DNA of 64,000 nucleotides, taken from positions 1-64,000 of the forward strand of contig NZ_JAFCJX010000021.1 in assembly GCF_018130695.1 (NCBI RefSeq), given 5' to 3'. This DNA comes from Bradyrhizobium jicamae. Its GTDB lineage: Bacteria; Pseudomonadota; Alphaproteobacteria; Rhizobiales; Xanthobacteraceae. Made by a program: the position numbers and the translations under genes. The notes beneath the pieces were generated by a model. It saw nothing but the letters and a program-made list of their open reading frames with translations. It was not told where the DNA came from and ran no database searches. This document shows positions 1-7,569 of this stretch, piece by piece (position 1 is the first letter of the stretch; each line of letters starts with the position of its first letter).

Positions 1-119
1 GCTCTCTCCCGCGAATCATCACTCAACTCACGGAATCAGCGATCAAATTCCTCCGCAAGATGTGTGAATTGGACAGCCGCAAGCGGGGCGAGGTGAAGCG
101 GAGAGAGTCGCTCGCTAGA

Positions 120-2996
120 TCAGCTCGCGGCTTCCAGCCGTTCCTCAGTCAGCAGCCGCATCGCGGCATCGGCGTCCATCGGCTCGCCGAACGCAAAGCC
201 CTGCGCATATTCGCAGCCGAGCTGGTAGAGCTCGACCGCATCCGAATCCGTCTCTGCGCCTTCCGCGACCACGTCCATGCCGAGGTCGTGGGCGAGCGCG
301 ATGATCGATTTGAGGATCACCGGACGCGTGCCGCGGCTGGTGGTGCGGACGAACGACTGGTCGATCTTGATGGTGTCGAACGGGAAGCGCTGCAGGTAGG
401 ACAGCGAGGAATGGCCGGTGCCGAAATCGTCAAGCGAGAGACCGGTGCCGAGCTCGCGGATCCGCGTCAGCATCTGCGCCGCGTGCTCCGGGTTCTCCAT
501 CACCAGTGACTCGGTCAGTTCCAGCTTGAGCGTGCCGCGCGCCACCGACGAGCGGGACAGCACCGTGCGGATGTCATGGATCAGGTCGTGCCGCAGCAGC
601 TGGCGCGACGAGACGTTGACGCTGGCAAAAATCGGCTCGCGCGAGCGCATCGCGCGCTGCCACACCGCGAGCTGCCGCGCGGTCTGGTCCATCACGAACA
701 TGCCGAGATCGACGATCAACCCGATCTCCTCGGCGATGCTGATGAACTCCGACGGCGACATCCGTCCGAGCTTTGGATGATCCCAGCGCGCCAGCGCCTC
801 GAAGCCTGCGATCGAGCGATCCTCCAGCCGCACGATCGGCTGGTACAGGATGGTGATCTCCTGCCGTTCGATGGCGCGGCGCAGCTCGCTCTCGAGCGTG
901 AGGCGGTCGGTCTTTCGCGCGCGCATCGCCGGCTTGTAGACGTCGATACGGTCGCCGCCGATCCGCTTGGAGTGATACATCGCCAGCTCGGCGTCCTTGA
1001 TGATTTCGTCGGACAGCTGGGTCTGCGGATCAGAGAGCGCGAGACCGATCGATGCGGTCAGGAAGATTTCGCGGTCGTTGAAGGCAATCGGCGCGCGGAT
1101 AGTCTTGCGGATGGTTTCGGCAAAATTGGTGATCCGCGCCGGGTCCTGCTCGGAGAGCAGGATCAGGCCGAACTGATCGCCGGCAAGCCGCGCCAGCGTG
1201 TCCTGTGGCTTCAGGATGCGAGTCAGCCGCCGCGCCAGCGTCAGCAAAATGGAATCACCGACCGCGATGCCGACGGAATCATTGACCTGCTTGAAGCGGT
1301 CGAGATCGATCACCATCAGCGTCGGCCGCAAGGTCGGCATCGTCTTGGCGAAATTCGCGACCGCGCCGAGCCGGTCCATGAACAGCTTGCGGTTCGGCAA
1401 GCCGGTCAGATTGTCATGCACGGAGTCGTGCAGCATCCGCTCTTCGGCGTTCTTGCTCTCGGTCACGTCGGTCAGCGTGCCGACCACGCGGGAGACCTCG
1501 CCGTCGGAGCCGACCACCGGGCGCGCCTTCAGCGCAAACCACATGAAATGGCCGTCCGGGGTGCGCAGGCGGAAATCCTGCACCAGGCGGCCGCGGCGCT
1601 GGTCGAGCACGCTGTCGAGCGCGGCGCGGAAGCGGTCCTGGTCGAGCGGGTGCAGCACTTCGAGCCATTTGGCGGCAGGGCCTTCCAGCGTGCCGCGCTT
1701 CAAGCCGAGCAGCGCCTCGGTCTCGGGGCTGGTGAAAACCTTGTCGGCGGAGACGTCCCAGTCCCAGATCAGGTCGCCCGAGCCGGTCAGCGCCAGCGCG
1801 CGGCGCTCGACGTCGGAGACCACGCCGGTGGTGGCGCCGCCGCCGGCGAAGGCGTGCTGCATGACCGTGAATCCGATCAGCATCACAATCAGCACGAGGC
1901 CGCCAAGCAAGGCAGGGCCGACGATGTCGTTGGTGACCGAGCCCGCAACCGTCATGCCGGCCGCGACCACCCAGACCACCAGCAGGAACCAGGTCGGGAT
2001 CAGCAGCACCGCGCGGTCGAAGCCGTGGGTCGAGAGATAGACGATCAGCGCAAAGCCGGCGAACGCGATCATCACCAGCGACATGCGCGCGATGCCGGAG
2101 GCCACGGCCGGATCGAACAAGGCGAGCGCAACGAGCGAGCCGAGGAAGGCGAGCCAGCCGATCGTGATGTGGGAGTAGCGCACATGCCAGCGGCTGAGAT
2201 TGAGATAGGCGAACAGGAACACGAGAAGCGTCGCCGCCAGGATCGCTTCGCCCGCCGCGCGCCAGACGCGCTCGGCGTTGTTCGACATGTCGAGCACCTT
2301 GCCCCAGAAGCCGAAGTCGACGCCGATATAGACCAGCACCGCCCAGGCCAGCGCCGCGGCGGCGGGGAACATGATCGAGCCCTTCACCACAAACAAAATC
2401 GTGAGCACCAGCGCCAGCAGGCCGGAGATGCCGATCACGATGCCCTGGTAGAGCGTGAACGAGTTGACCTTGTCCTTGTAGGCGTCGGGCTCCCACAGAT
2501 AGAGCTGCGGCAGCTTGTCGGTGCGCAGTTCCGCGACATAGGTGACGACAGCGCCGGGATCGAGCGTGATGCGGAACACGTCGGCGGTCGGGCTCTCCTG
2601 CCGCTCCGGCCGGTCGCCGACCGACGGCGTGATCGTCGCGATACGGGACAGGCCGAGGTCGGGCCACAGCAGGCCTGATGACACGATGCGATAATGCGGC
2701 GCGACGATCAGGCGGTCGAGCTGGTCGTCGGTGTTGTTGGCGAGCGCGAACACCACCCAGTACTGGCCGCCTTCGCGGGCGCGGACCTCGATGCGGCGCA
2801 CGATGCCGTCGGTGCCGGGCGCGGTGGAGACCTGGATGCGATCGGTTTCGCTACGCTGATGATCGAGGACGGCGGTGAGGTCGATCGCAGGCGCGTCGCT
2901 GCGGACGCTGACGGCGTCGATCGCGTACGCGTTGGGCGCCGCGGCAAAAATCATGAGGCCCAGCGCGAGCAGCGCAAGGCACCTGATCAGACGCAA
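120..2996 (-). CDS. Membrane PAS-GGDEF-EAL protein (probable c-di-GMP phosphodiesterase)
   Basis: The 958-residue protein has a signal peptide (cleavage near ...PNAYA, residue 25), a periplasmic domain to about residue 180, and a cluster of roughly seven to eight membrane segments (about 180-385). These are followed by a PAS domain (about 400-515), GGDEF (about 520-690) and EAL (about 700-945). The GGDEF signature reads AGDQF, so diguanylate cyclase activity is probably lost. The EAL domain keeps FEALARW, SVNVSS, ELTES, DDFGTG, IKID and AEGAET, the residues expected for metal binding and catalysis. The likely activity is therefore c-di-GMP breakdown, with the degenerate GGDEF acting as a regulatory GTP site (inference). 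It looks monocistronic. Domain limits are estimates. Confidence 0.9.
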   Translation of the reverse strand: MRLIRCLALLALGLMIFAAAPNAYAIDAVSVRSDAPAIDLTAVLDHQRSETDRIQVSTAPGTDGIVRRIEVRAREGGQYWVVFALANNTDDQLDRLIVAPHYRIVSSGLLWPDLGLSRIATITPSVGDRPERQESPTADVFRITLDPGAVVTYVAELRTDKLPQLYLWEPDAYKDKVNSFTLYQGIVIGISGLLALVLTILFVVKGSIMFPAAAALAWAVLVYIGVDFGFWGKVLDMSNNAERVWRAAGEAILAATLLVFLFAYLNLSRWHVRYSHITIGWLAFLGSLVALALFDPAVASGIARMSLVMIAFAGFALIVYLSTHGFDRAVLLIPTWFLLVVWVVAAGMTVAGSVTNDIVGPALLGGLVLIVMLIGFTVMQHAFAGGGATTGVVSDVERRALALTGSGDLIWDWDVSADKVFTSPETEALLGLKRGTLEGPAAKWLEVLHPLDQDRFRAALDSVLDQRRGRLVQDFRLRTPDGHFMWFALKARPVVGSDGEVSRVVGTLTDVTESKNAEERMLHDSVHDNLTGLPNRKLFMDRLGAVANFAKTMPTLRPTLMVIDLDRFKQVNDSVGIAVGDSILLTLARRLTRILKPQDTLARLAGDQFGLILLSEQDPARITNFAETIRKTIRAPIAFNDREIFLTASIGLALSDPQTQLSDEIIKDAELAMYHSKRIGGDRIDVYKPAMRARKTDRLTLESELRRAIERQEITILYQPIVRLEDRSIAGFEALARWDHPKLGRMSPSEFISIAEEIGLIVDLGMFVMDQTARQLAVWQRAMRSREPIFASVNVSSRQLLRHDLIHDIRTVLSRSSVARGTLKLELTESLVMENPEHAAQMLTRIRELGTGLSLDDFGTGHSSLSYLQRFPFDTIKIDQSFVRTTSRGTRPVILKSIIALAHDLGMDVVAEGAETDSDAVELYQLGCEYAQGFAFGEPMDADAAMRLLTEERLEAAS

Positions 2997-3115
2997 GATG
3001 AGTACTCCGCGATCAACGACCTGCCCGGGGCCGTGACCGCCCCGAATTGATCGCGATAGATGCCATGAAAGCGAAGGAAATCAAAGGGTTTCCGGCCCTG
3101 CATGGCAAGTCATCG

Positions 3116-4114
3116 TTAAACCGCCAACACAATTTTGCCAATATGTGCTGACGTCTCCATCCGCCGGTGCGCGTCGGCGGCCTTTTCCAGCGGGAATGTG
3201 CTGTCCATCAGCGGTTTGACGCGGCCTTCACGCAGCAGCGGCATCACCTTGGCCTCGATTGCGGCGACCATGGCGGCCTTGTCCGCATTACTACGGGGAC
3301 GCAGCGTGGAGCCGGTATGGGTCAGCCGCTTCACCATCACCTTGGCGATGTTGACGCTGACCTTGGGGCCGTTGAGGGTCGCGATCTGCACGATCCGGCC
3401 GTCGACCGCGGCGGCGTCATAGTTGCGGTCGACATAGTCGCCGGCGACCATGTCGAGGATCAGGTTCGCGCCGGCATTGTTGGTCTCCGCCTTGACCAAG
3501 GCGACGAAGTCCTCGGTCCTGTAGTTGATGGCGCGATCGGCACCGAGCTTGAGGCAGGCGTCGATCTTGTCCTGCGAGCCGACGGTGACGATCACCTTGG
3601 AACCGAACGCCTTCGCCAGCTGGATCGCCATCGTGCCGATGCCGCTCGAGCCGCCATGGATCAGCAGCGTCTCGCCGGGCTTGAGTGCGCCGCGCTCGAA
3701 CACATTGTGCCAGACCGTCATCAGCGTTTCCGGCAGGGCGCCGGCTTCATGCATGGAAAGGCTTGGCGGCACGGTCATGGCCTGGCCATCCTGCGCGATG
3801 CAGTACTGGGCGTAGCCGCCACCGGCGACAAGCGACATCACCTTGTCGCCGACCTTGTGCCGCGCAGCGCCTTCGCCGACCGCGACCACGGTGCCCGCGA
3901 TTTCGAGGCCGGGCAGGTCGCTCGCGCCGGGCGGCGGCGGATAGGCGCCTGAGCGCTGCGCCACGTCAGGACGGTTGACGCCGGCCGCCTCGACCTTGAC
4001 CAGCAGCTCACCGGGCTTCGGAACCGGCAGCGCGCGGGTCTCCGGAATCAGCACCTCCGGGCCGCCCGGCTTGCTGATGGCGACAACGGTCATTTGCGCG
4101 GGCAGCTTTTCCAT
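3116..4114 (-). CDS. NAD(P)H quinone oxidoreductase, MDR superfamily (PIG3-like)
   Basis: This 332-residue medium-chain dehydrogenase/reductase has an N-terminal GroES-like fold (EAAGVNRPDVAQRSGAYPPPP) and a central Rossmann fold with HGGSSGIGTMAIQLAKAFG. There are no zinc-ligand cysteines, which fits the zinc-free quinone oxidoreductase branch (PIG3/QOR). It should reduce quinones or enals with NADPH in the cytoplasm; the true substrate is not readable. The ATG at 4114 follows an AAGGAC ribosome-binding site. It is divergent from the DUF1192 gene, 107 bp away. Confidence 0.88.
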   Translation of the reverse strand: MEKLPAQMTVVAISKPGGPEVLIPETRALPVPKPGELLVKVEAAGVNRPDVAQRSGAYPPPPGASDLPGLEIAGTVVAVGEGAARHKVGDKVMSLVAGGGYAQYCIAQDGQAMTVPPSLSMHEAGALPETLMTVWHNVFERGALKPGETLLIHGGSSGIGTMAIQLAKAFGSKVIVTVGSQDKIDACLKLGADRAINYRTEDFVALVKAETNNAGANLILDMVAGDYVDRNYDAAAVDGRIVQIATLNGPKVSVNIAKVMVKRLTHTGSTLRPRSNADKAAMVAAIEAKVMPLLREGRVKPLMDSTFPLEKAADAHRRMETSAHIGKIVLAV

Positions 4115-4221
4115 GATTTGTCCTTGGCCAAGAGAGGGATCTGGATATGGATCCGAAAGCGGCCCTGATTAGCCAGCCCCGCGCAGGCTGGCAACCGCTT
4201 CGAGGTGAGGTGAGGACAGCC

Positions 4222-4413
4222 ATGCCAGTTGAGGATGACGACCGGCCGCGGAAGAAGATCACCCACGAGATCGGCCAGGATCTCTACCTCTTGTCGGTCG
4301 AGGAATTGGCCGAGCGCATTGCGCTCTTGAACGCGGAAGCCGATCGCCTCAAGGAGGTGATGACCAGGAAGCGCGCCTCAAAGGACGCCGCGAACAGTAT
4401 CTTCAAGTCCTAG
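4222..4413 (+). CDS. DUF1192 family small protein
   Basis: This is a 63-residue acidic-basic protein beginning MPVEDDDRPRKK, with an amphipathic helix (LSVEELAERIALLNAEADRLKEVM) that is probably a short coiled coil. The family (DUF1192) is widespread in Alphaproteobacteria and has no known function. The frame is open further upstream to 4147, but the ATG at 4222 is preferred: it follows a purine-rich GAGGTGAGGTGAGG stretch and gives the normal family length. It sits divergent from the quinone oxidoreductase, the neighbour often seen with this family in the lineage (from memory). Confidence 0.8.
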   Translation: MPVEDDDRPRKKITHEIGQDLYLLSVEELAERIALLNAEADRLKEVMTRKRASKDAANSIFKS

Positions 4414-4450
4414 GCTTCGTAGCTCGGCCATGCAAGGCGCGACACTTGCC

Positions 4451-4474
4451 AACTGTGAACTATAGTTTACAGTT
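4451..4474. promoter_or_regulatory. 24-bp near-perfect palindrome, candidate HigBA operator
   Basis: The arms AACTGT and ACAGTT bracket a GAACTATAGTTT core; only one base pair of twelve breaks the dyad. It ends 5 bp before the GTG of the toxin gene and contains TATAGT, which could serve as a -10 element. Autorepression of a toxin-antitoxin operon from such a site is usual. Binding by the downstream HTH protein is inferred. Confidence 0.65.
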
Positions 4475-4479
4475 GGCTG

Positions 4480-4773
4480 GTGATCGAAGTTATCCAGACG
4501 GACATGTTCCGGACTTGGCTTGCGAGGTTGCGCGACCGCCGGGCGGCTGCGCGTATCGCAAGCCGCATCGCGCTGATTGAACGCGGCACGCTGGGTGACG
4601 TGAAGTCGTTGGGCGGCGGTCTGTCTGAATTCAGAGTCGATTACGGCCCGGGGTATCGTCTTTATGCGGCGCAACGCGGAGCTGCGCTGGTCATTTTGCT
4701 TTGCGGTGGCGACAAGCGAAAGCAGGACGCGGATATCAAGCGAGCGCGGGCGCTATTGACGGAACTGGAGTAA
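4480..4773 (+). CDS. RelE/ParE-superfamily addiction toxin, HigB-like (Gp49/killer-protein family)
   Basis: The 97-residue basic protein matches the putative addiction-module killer family (TIGR02683 type). It has an N-terminal helical pair (FRTWLARLRDRRAAARIASRI) and then the RelE-fold strands GGGLSEFRVDYGPGYRLYAA and LVILLCGGDKRKQDADI. Family members act as ribosome-dependent mRNA endonucleases; that activity is assumed here. The start is a GTG directly after the palindrome at 4451-4474. The stop lies 4 bp before the antitoxin start, so the genes are a toxin-first operon, the order typical of HigBA. Confidence 0.85.
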   Translation: MIEVIQTDMFRTWLARLRDRRAAARIASRIALIERGTLGDVKSLGGGLSEFRVDYGPGYRLYAAQRGAALVILLCGGDKRKQDADIKRARALLTELE

Positions 4774-4777
4774 CGAG

Positions 4778-5119
4778 ATGGCACTGAAGACAACTCCGTT
4801 CGATGCGGCAGAGTATTTGGACACGCCGGAGGCGCAGGCCGAATTCATCACAGCGGCGCTGGAAACCGGCGATGCGGCTTTCATCCGCGATGCCGTGAAT
4901 ACGGTCGCACGTGCGCGAGGCATGGGCGAGATCGCCAAATCGGCGGGCCTCACTCGCGAAGGGCTCTACAAGGCATTGGGCGAGGCGGGAAATCCCGAGT
5001 TCTCGACGATGCTGGGCGTGTTGCGCGCACTTGGCCTGGGTCTGACCGCCCGTCCGCTAACCGGAAAAACCGGCAAATCGCGCAGATCGACGAAACCCCG
5101 GCCTCGCAAAGCCGCCTAG
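4778..5119 (+). CDS. HigA-like HTH antitoxin
   Basis: This 113-residue protein begins MALKTTPFDAAEYLDTPE, the usual opening of the addiction-module antidote family (TIGR02684 type). An XRE-like helix-turn-helix lies at about residues 45-75 (MGEIAKSAGLTREGLYKAL). The C-terminus is a basic tail rich in K/R/T (GKTGKSRRSTKPRPRKAA). It should bind and neutralise the upstream HigB-like toxin and repress the operon, probably at the 4451-4474 palindrome. It is the second gene of the two-gene module. Confidence 0.85.
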   Translation: MALKTTPFDAAEYLDTPEAQAEFITAALETGDAAFIRDAVNTVARARGMGEIAKSAGLTREGLYKALGEAGNPEFSTMLGVLRALGLGLTARPLTGKTGKSRRSTKPRPRKAA

Positions 5120-5137
5120 ACAACGCGTGGCCTGCCG

Positions 5138-5431
5138 TTATTTATCCGCGCAGTCGGCCTCGCCATCGACCTCTTTCGGATATTGCTCGTCGCAGAATTG
5201 ATCGCACCGGCGCTTTTGCGACTGCGCCATTTCTTCACATGCCTTGTTCAACGGCAGCTCGCGGCACGCCGCCAGATTGTCGGCAAGATTCCGATCGCAG
5301 TCGCGCTGCTTGCAGATGTTCGCCGTGTGCCTGTTGGTCGCGCAGCTCATCGATGTGACGGCGGAAGCCTCGCCGGCGATCAAGATGGTTGCCATGACCG
5401 CGATCAGGCCGGCGAAGAAGGTCCGTCTCAT
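5138..5431 (-). CDS. Small secreted cysteine-rich protein
   Basis: From the ATG at 5431 the product is 97 residues. It has a clear Sec signal peptide (MRRTFFAGLIAVMATILIAGEASA) and a mature part of about 73 residues containing eight cysteines, enough for four disulfides. No family is recognised. The frame extends upstream to 5533 but that part does not resemble a signal peptide, so the internal ATG is preferred. It is convergent with the HigBA pair (18 bp between stops). A periplasmic location is inferred. Confidence 0.6.
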   Translation of the reverse strand: MRRTFFAGLIAVMATILIAGEASAVTSMSCATNRHTANICKQRDCDRNLADNLAACRELPLNKACEEMAQSQKRRCDQFCDEQYPKEVDGEADCADK

Positions 5432-5560
5432 TTCAAATCCCGCGCCGTGATCCCGGTCACGCACCTGTCCCAAACTCGGCCAATGACCGACATGGCAAAT
5501 GAAGTTTAAAGAAATCGCATCATTTACGATCAATTAAGCTTTCTCGCTTATGAATTGAAT

Positions 5561-5657
5561 TGTCCTCGTTTGGACACCGAGTGGCTCCTGTCCACTCTGT
5601 TTGACGCCTCCCTGTTATCAACTTCAAAAGCCGCCGGAAACGGCGGCTCTTTTTTGT
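5561..5657 (+). ncRNA. Candidate trans-acting small RNA with three stem-loops
   Basis: This gene-free stretch carries three successive hairpins: TGTCC/GGACA (5561-5576, loop TCGTTT); GAGTGG/CCACTC (5579-5597, loop CTCCTGT); and a terminator with an 8-bp stem and GAAA loop followed by a T-tract (5629-5655). The second loop and the single-strand linker (GCCTCCCT, 5606-5613) contain anti-Shine-Dalgarno-like CUCCU/CCUCCC. That is a hallmark of several rhizobial sRNA families that block ribosome binding. The 5' end and promoter are not defined, and no matching ORF precedes the terminator. Confidence 0.5.
5629..5655 (+). terminator. Rho-independent terminator
   Basis: AGCCGCCG-GAAA-CGGCGGCT is a perfect 8-bp stem with a GNRA tetraloop, followed by CTTTTTT. 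It reads on the plus strand and would end the candidate small RNA upstream, since no plus-strand gene lies just before it. Confidence 0.8.
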
Positions 5658-5787
5658 GCGTCACCCCGGCTGGAAACCATATTTCGGGTTGCGGCTGGAC
5701 TCTTCGCCACGCAAGCGCAATGATTTGTTCATCATAACCCGGCGCGTAAGACGCCGGCGGCGTAATAGTGGTGTGAGGGCGTTAACC

Positions 5788-6300
5788 ATGTCGGATCGTT
5801 CGCTCAGCGAATCCGGGCTTGTGCTGTTCAGCGAACGGCTGACCAATTCTGCGGCCTTCGGGGCTCTGTTCCGCGAGGGCATGGACCTGGTCGAGCAGAC
5901 CGCGGCCTATCTCGACGGCGACGGCCGCACCGAGGCCAAGGCGCTGGAGCGTTCCGTCAGCCTGACCTACGCCACCGAAAGCATGCGCCTGACCACCCGT
6001 CTGATGCAGCTCGCCTCCTGGCTGTTGCTGCACCGCGCGGTCAAGGAAGGCGAGATGACGCTGACCCAGGCCAACCGCGAGAAGACCAAGGTCAAGCTCT
6101 CGGCCGCCGATCCCGGCCCGGCCGACATGATCGAGAAATTGCCGCAGCAGCTGCAGGATTTGATCGCCCGCTCGATGGATCTGCAGACCCGCGTCCGCCG
6201 TCTCGACACCACGATCCATGCCGCGCCGCCGGATCGCACCACGATCGGCAACCCGCTGGTGCCGCAGCTCAACCGCCTCAAGGCGGCGTTCGAGCAGTAA
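5788..6300 (+). CDS. rcdA: DUF1465 family protein, RcdA-like protease adaptor
   Basis: The 170-residue helical protein starts MSDRSLSESGLVLFSERL and belongs to the DUF1465 family. In Caulobacter the founding member RcdA helps deliver CtrA and other substrates to ClpXP through the CpdR-RcdA-PopA hierarchy. The central segment (YATESMRLTTRLMQLASWLL) and the RSMDLQTRVRRLD helix match the family's three-helix core by memory. The ATG at 5788 is preferred over earlier in-frame starts, which would add an arginine-rich tail unlike the family. The gene is monocistronic here. Confidence 0.75.
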   Translation: MSDRSLSESGLVLFSERLTNSAAFGALFREGMDLVEQTAAYLDGDGRTEAKALERSVSLTYATESMRLTTRLMQLASWLLLHRAVKEGEMTLTQANREKTKVKLSAADPGPADMIEKLPQQLQDLIARSMDLQTRVRRLDTTIHAAPPDRTTIGNPLVPQLNRLKAAFEQ

Positions 6301-6302
6301 GC

Positions 6303-6797
6303 TCAAACATCCCGTTTCATTTCAGCCGTACGTAGCGCGTCCAAAAACGCGCGCGTGCGTGCGTTTGCGCCGGGCCCCGCGGCAAACCGCACATCCTCGC
6401 TAGCGACGTCGCCGCGATTGTTGCGCAGCGTCACCGGCGCGATCGGCCGCCCGCTTGTATCGGTGACGATCACAGGTGGCTTGTTGGCGGAGGCAAAGCG
6501 GTCGCCCCACTGCATCAACGCCACCATCGCGGGCAGCAAAGCGCGTCCCTTCTCGGTCAATTGATAGAGCGGACGTCGCTCGGGGCCGCTGCGCGCCATG
6601 ATGCCGGCTGCGCAAAGTTGCTGCAGACGCGTCGCCAAGATGTTTTTGGCGATCCCGAGGCTGTCCTGGAAATCGCCGAACCGCCGCACGCCGATGCAGG
6701 CGTCGCGCACGATCAGCAGCGTCCACCAGTCGCCCACGATCGCGAGTGTCCGGGCCAGCGAGCAGTTCAGTTCCGAGAGGTCGGTCTTGCCGGGCAT
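6303..6797 (-). CDS. HxlR family winged-helix transcriptional regulator
   Basis: This 164-residue protein carries an HxlR DNA-binding domain: CSLARTLAIVGDWWTLLIVRD, then RRFGDFQDSLGIAKNILATRL and a wing ending YQLTEKGRALLP. A tail of about 65 residues (PVIVTDTSGRPIAPVTLRN) is common in the family. The conserved N-terminal cysteine (Cys12) may act as a redox or electrophile sensor, as in some homologues (inference). It is divergent from the membrane-protein gene at 6874. The intergenic palindromes at 6796-6816 and 6824-6844 are its probable operators, the first overlapping its own start codon. Confidence 0.88.
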   Translation of the reverse strand: MPGKTDLSELNCSLARTLAIVGDWWTLLIVRDACIGVRRFGDFQDSLGIAKNILATRLQQLCAAGIMARSGPERRPLYQLTEKGRALLPAMVALMQWGDRFASANKPPVIVTDTSGRPIAPVTLRNNRGDVASEDVRFAAGPGANARTRAFLDALRTAEMKRDV

Positions 6798-6816
6798 GGT
6801 TGCAGAGTGAAACCTT
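6796..6816. promoter_or_regulatory. HxlR operator O1 (imperfect palindrome)
   Basis: ATGGTTGCA-GAG-TGAAACCTT is a 21-bp dyad with 7 of 9 arm positions matching. It overlaps the start codon of the HxlR gene, so occupancy would block its expression. Confidence 0.55.
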
Positions 6817-6823
6817 CTGTTCT

Positions 6824-6844
6824 ATGGTTGCACTCTGCAACCAT
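6824..6844. promoter_or_regulatory. HxlR operator O2 (perfect palindrome)
   Basis: ATGGTTGCA-CTC-TGCAACCAT is a perfect 9-bp inverted repeat with a 3-bp spacer, centred 28 bp from O1. It lies 29 bp before the divergent membrane-protein start. The outer arms of O1 and O2 also form a 14-bp perfect inverted repeat (6796-6809 with 6831-6844). Confidence 0.65.
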
Positions 6845-6873
6845 ATGACGCTTCTTGCAAGGGGAGGTCGGAC

Positions 6874-7569
6874 ATGACCACGGCCAGGCCAGCCGTCGGC
6901 ATCAGGACGCACGCGGCCGCGGATCCGTCGGCGCTGACAGTCGGCGGCATCGCGCTCGCGTTGGGGTCGCTCGGGGTCGTCGCGACCAGCGCGCTCTATG
7001 CGCTGTCGCCGCCGGCCGCAGCACTGCCGGGCTTTCAGTCGGATCTAGCGCTGGCGGGCGCAATCGCCGGCGCGCGAAAGCTCGCCGCCGCCGGTCTGGT
7101 CGGGATATTCTCCGATGTCGTGATGGCGACCGGGGTGCTCGTCATCGCGCTCGAGTTATTCAGGCGCGAGCGGGCGGTCGCCGCCGCAGGCTGGATCGGC
7201 ATCTTCCTCAGCGTGGCGATCTTCATCCTTGTCGATGCGACGGCAGCGTGGGTGCTCGGTCCGCTCGCCGGCATGAAGGATGCGGCCTTCGCGGGTTTCA
7301 AGCTGCTGTTCGACGTGCTGTTCCTGCTCGGCACGGCCGCGTTCGGCGGTGGTGCGACGTTGGCCCTGTTGGATGAGTTGCGTGCGCCGATGCCGATGGT
7401 CGGCAAGTCTCTGGCGGCAGGTGGTGTGCTGATCGGACTTGCAGCGATCCTCGCATCGGCGGCCTGCTTTGTCGGATTGCCGTTCGGGCAGGGTGTCGGC
7501 ATCAGCGTCGCGCTTGGATCGGCCCTGTTCGCAGCTCTCGGCGTGCAGATCGCGCGGAGCTCGGCTTAG
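6874..7569 (+). CDS. Polytopic membrane protein, DUF4386-like
   Basis: This 231-residue protein has about six predicted membrane helices (starting VGGIALALGSLGVVATSALYAL). Topology and composition resemble DUF4386-type proteins, but the family call is tentative and no substrate can be given. It lies immediately across the paired palindromes from the HxlR regulator, so it is probably the regulated target. Its 3' end overlaps the convergent MocR gene by 68 bp; the overlap is part of both coding frames. Confidence 0.6.
   Translation: MTTARPAVGIRTHAAADPSALTVGGIALALGSLGVVATSALYALSPPAAALPGFQSDLALAGAIAGARKLAAAGLVGIFSDVVMATGVLVIALELFRRERAVAAAGWIGIFLSVAIFILVDATAAWVLGPLAGMKDAAFAGFKLLFDVLFLLGTAAFGGGATLALLDELRAPMPMVGKSLAAGGVLIGLAAILASAACFVGLPFGQGVGISVALGSALFAALGVQIARSSA

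Noticed and set aside
576..2678. 700-codon plus-strand frame over the GGDEF/EAL gene
   Set aside because: Same antisense artefact; the minus strand holds a clear multidomain protein.
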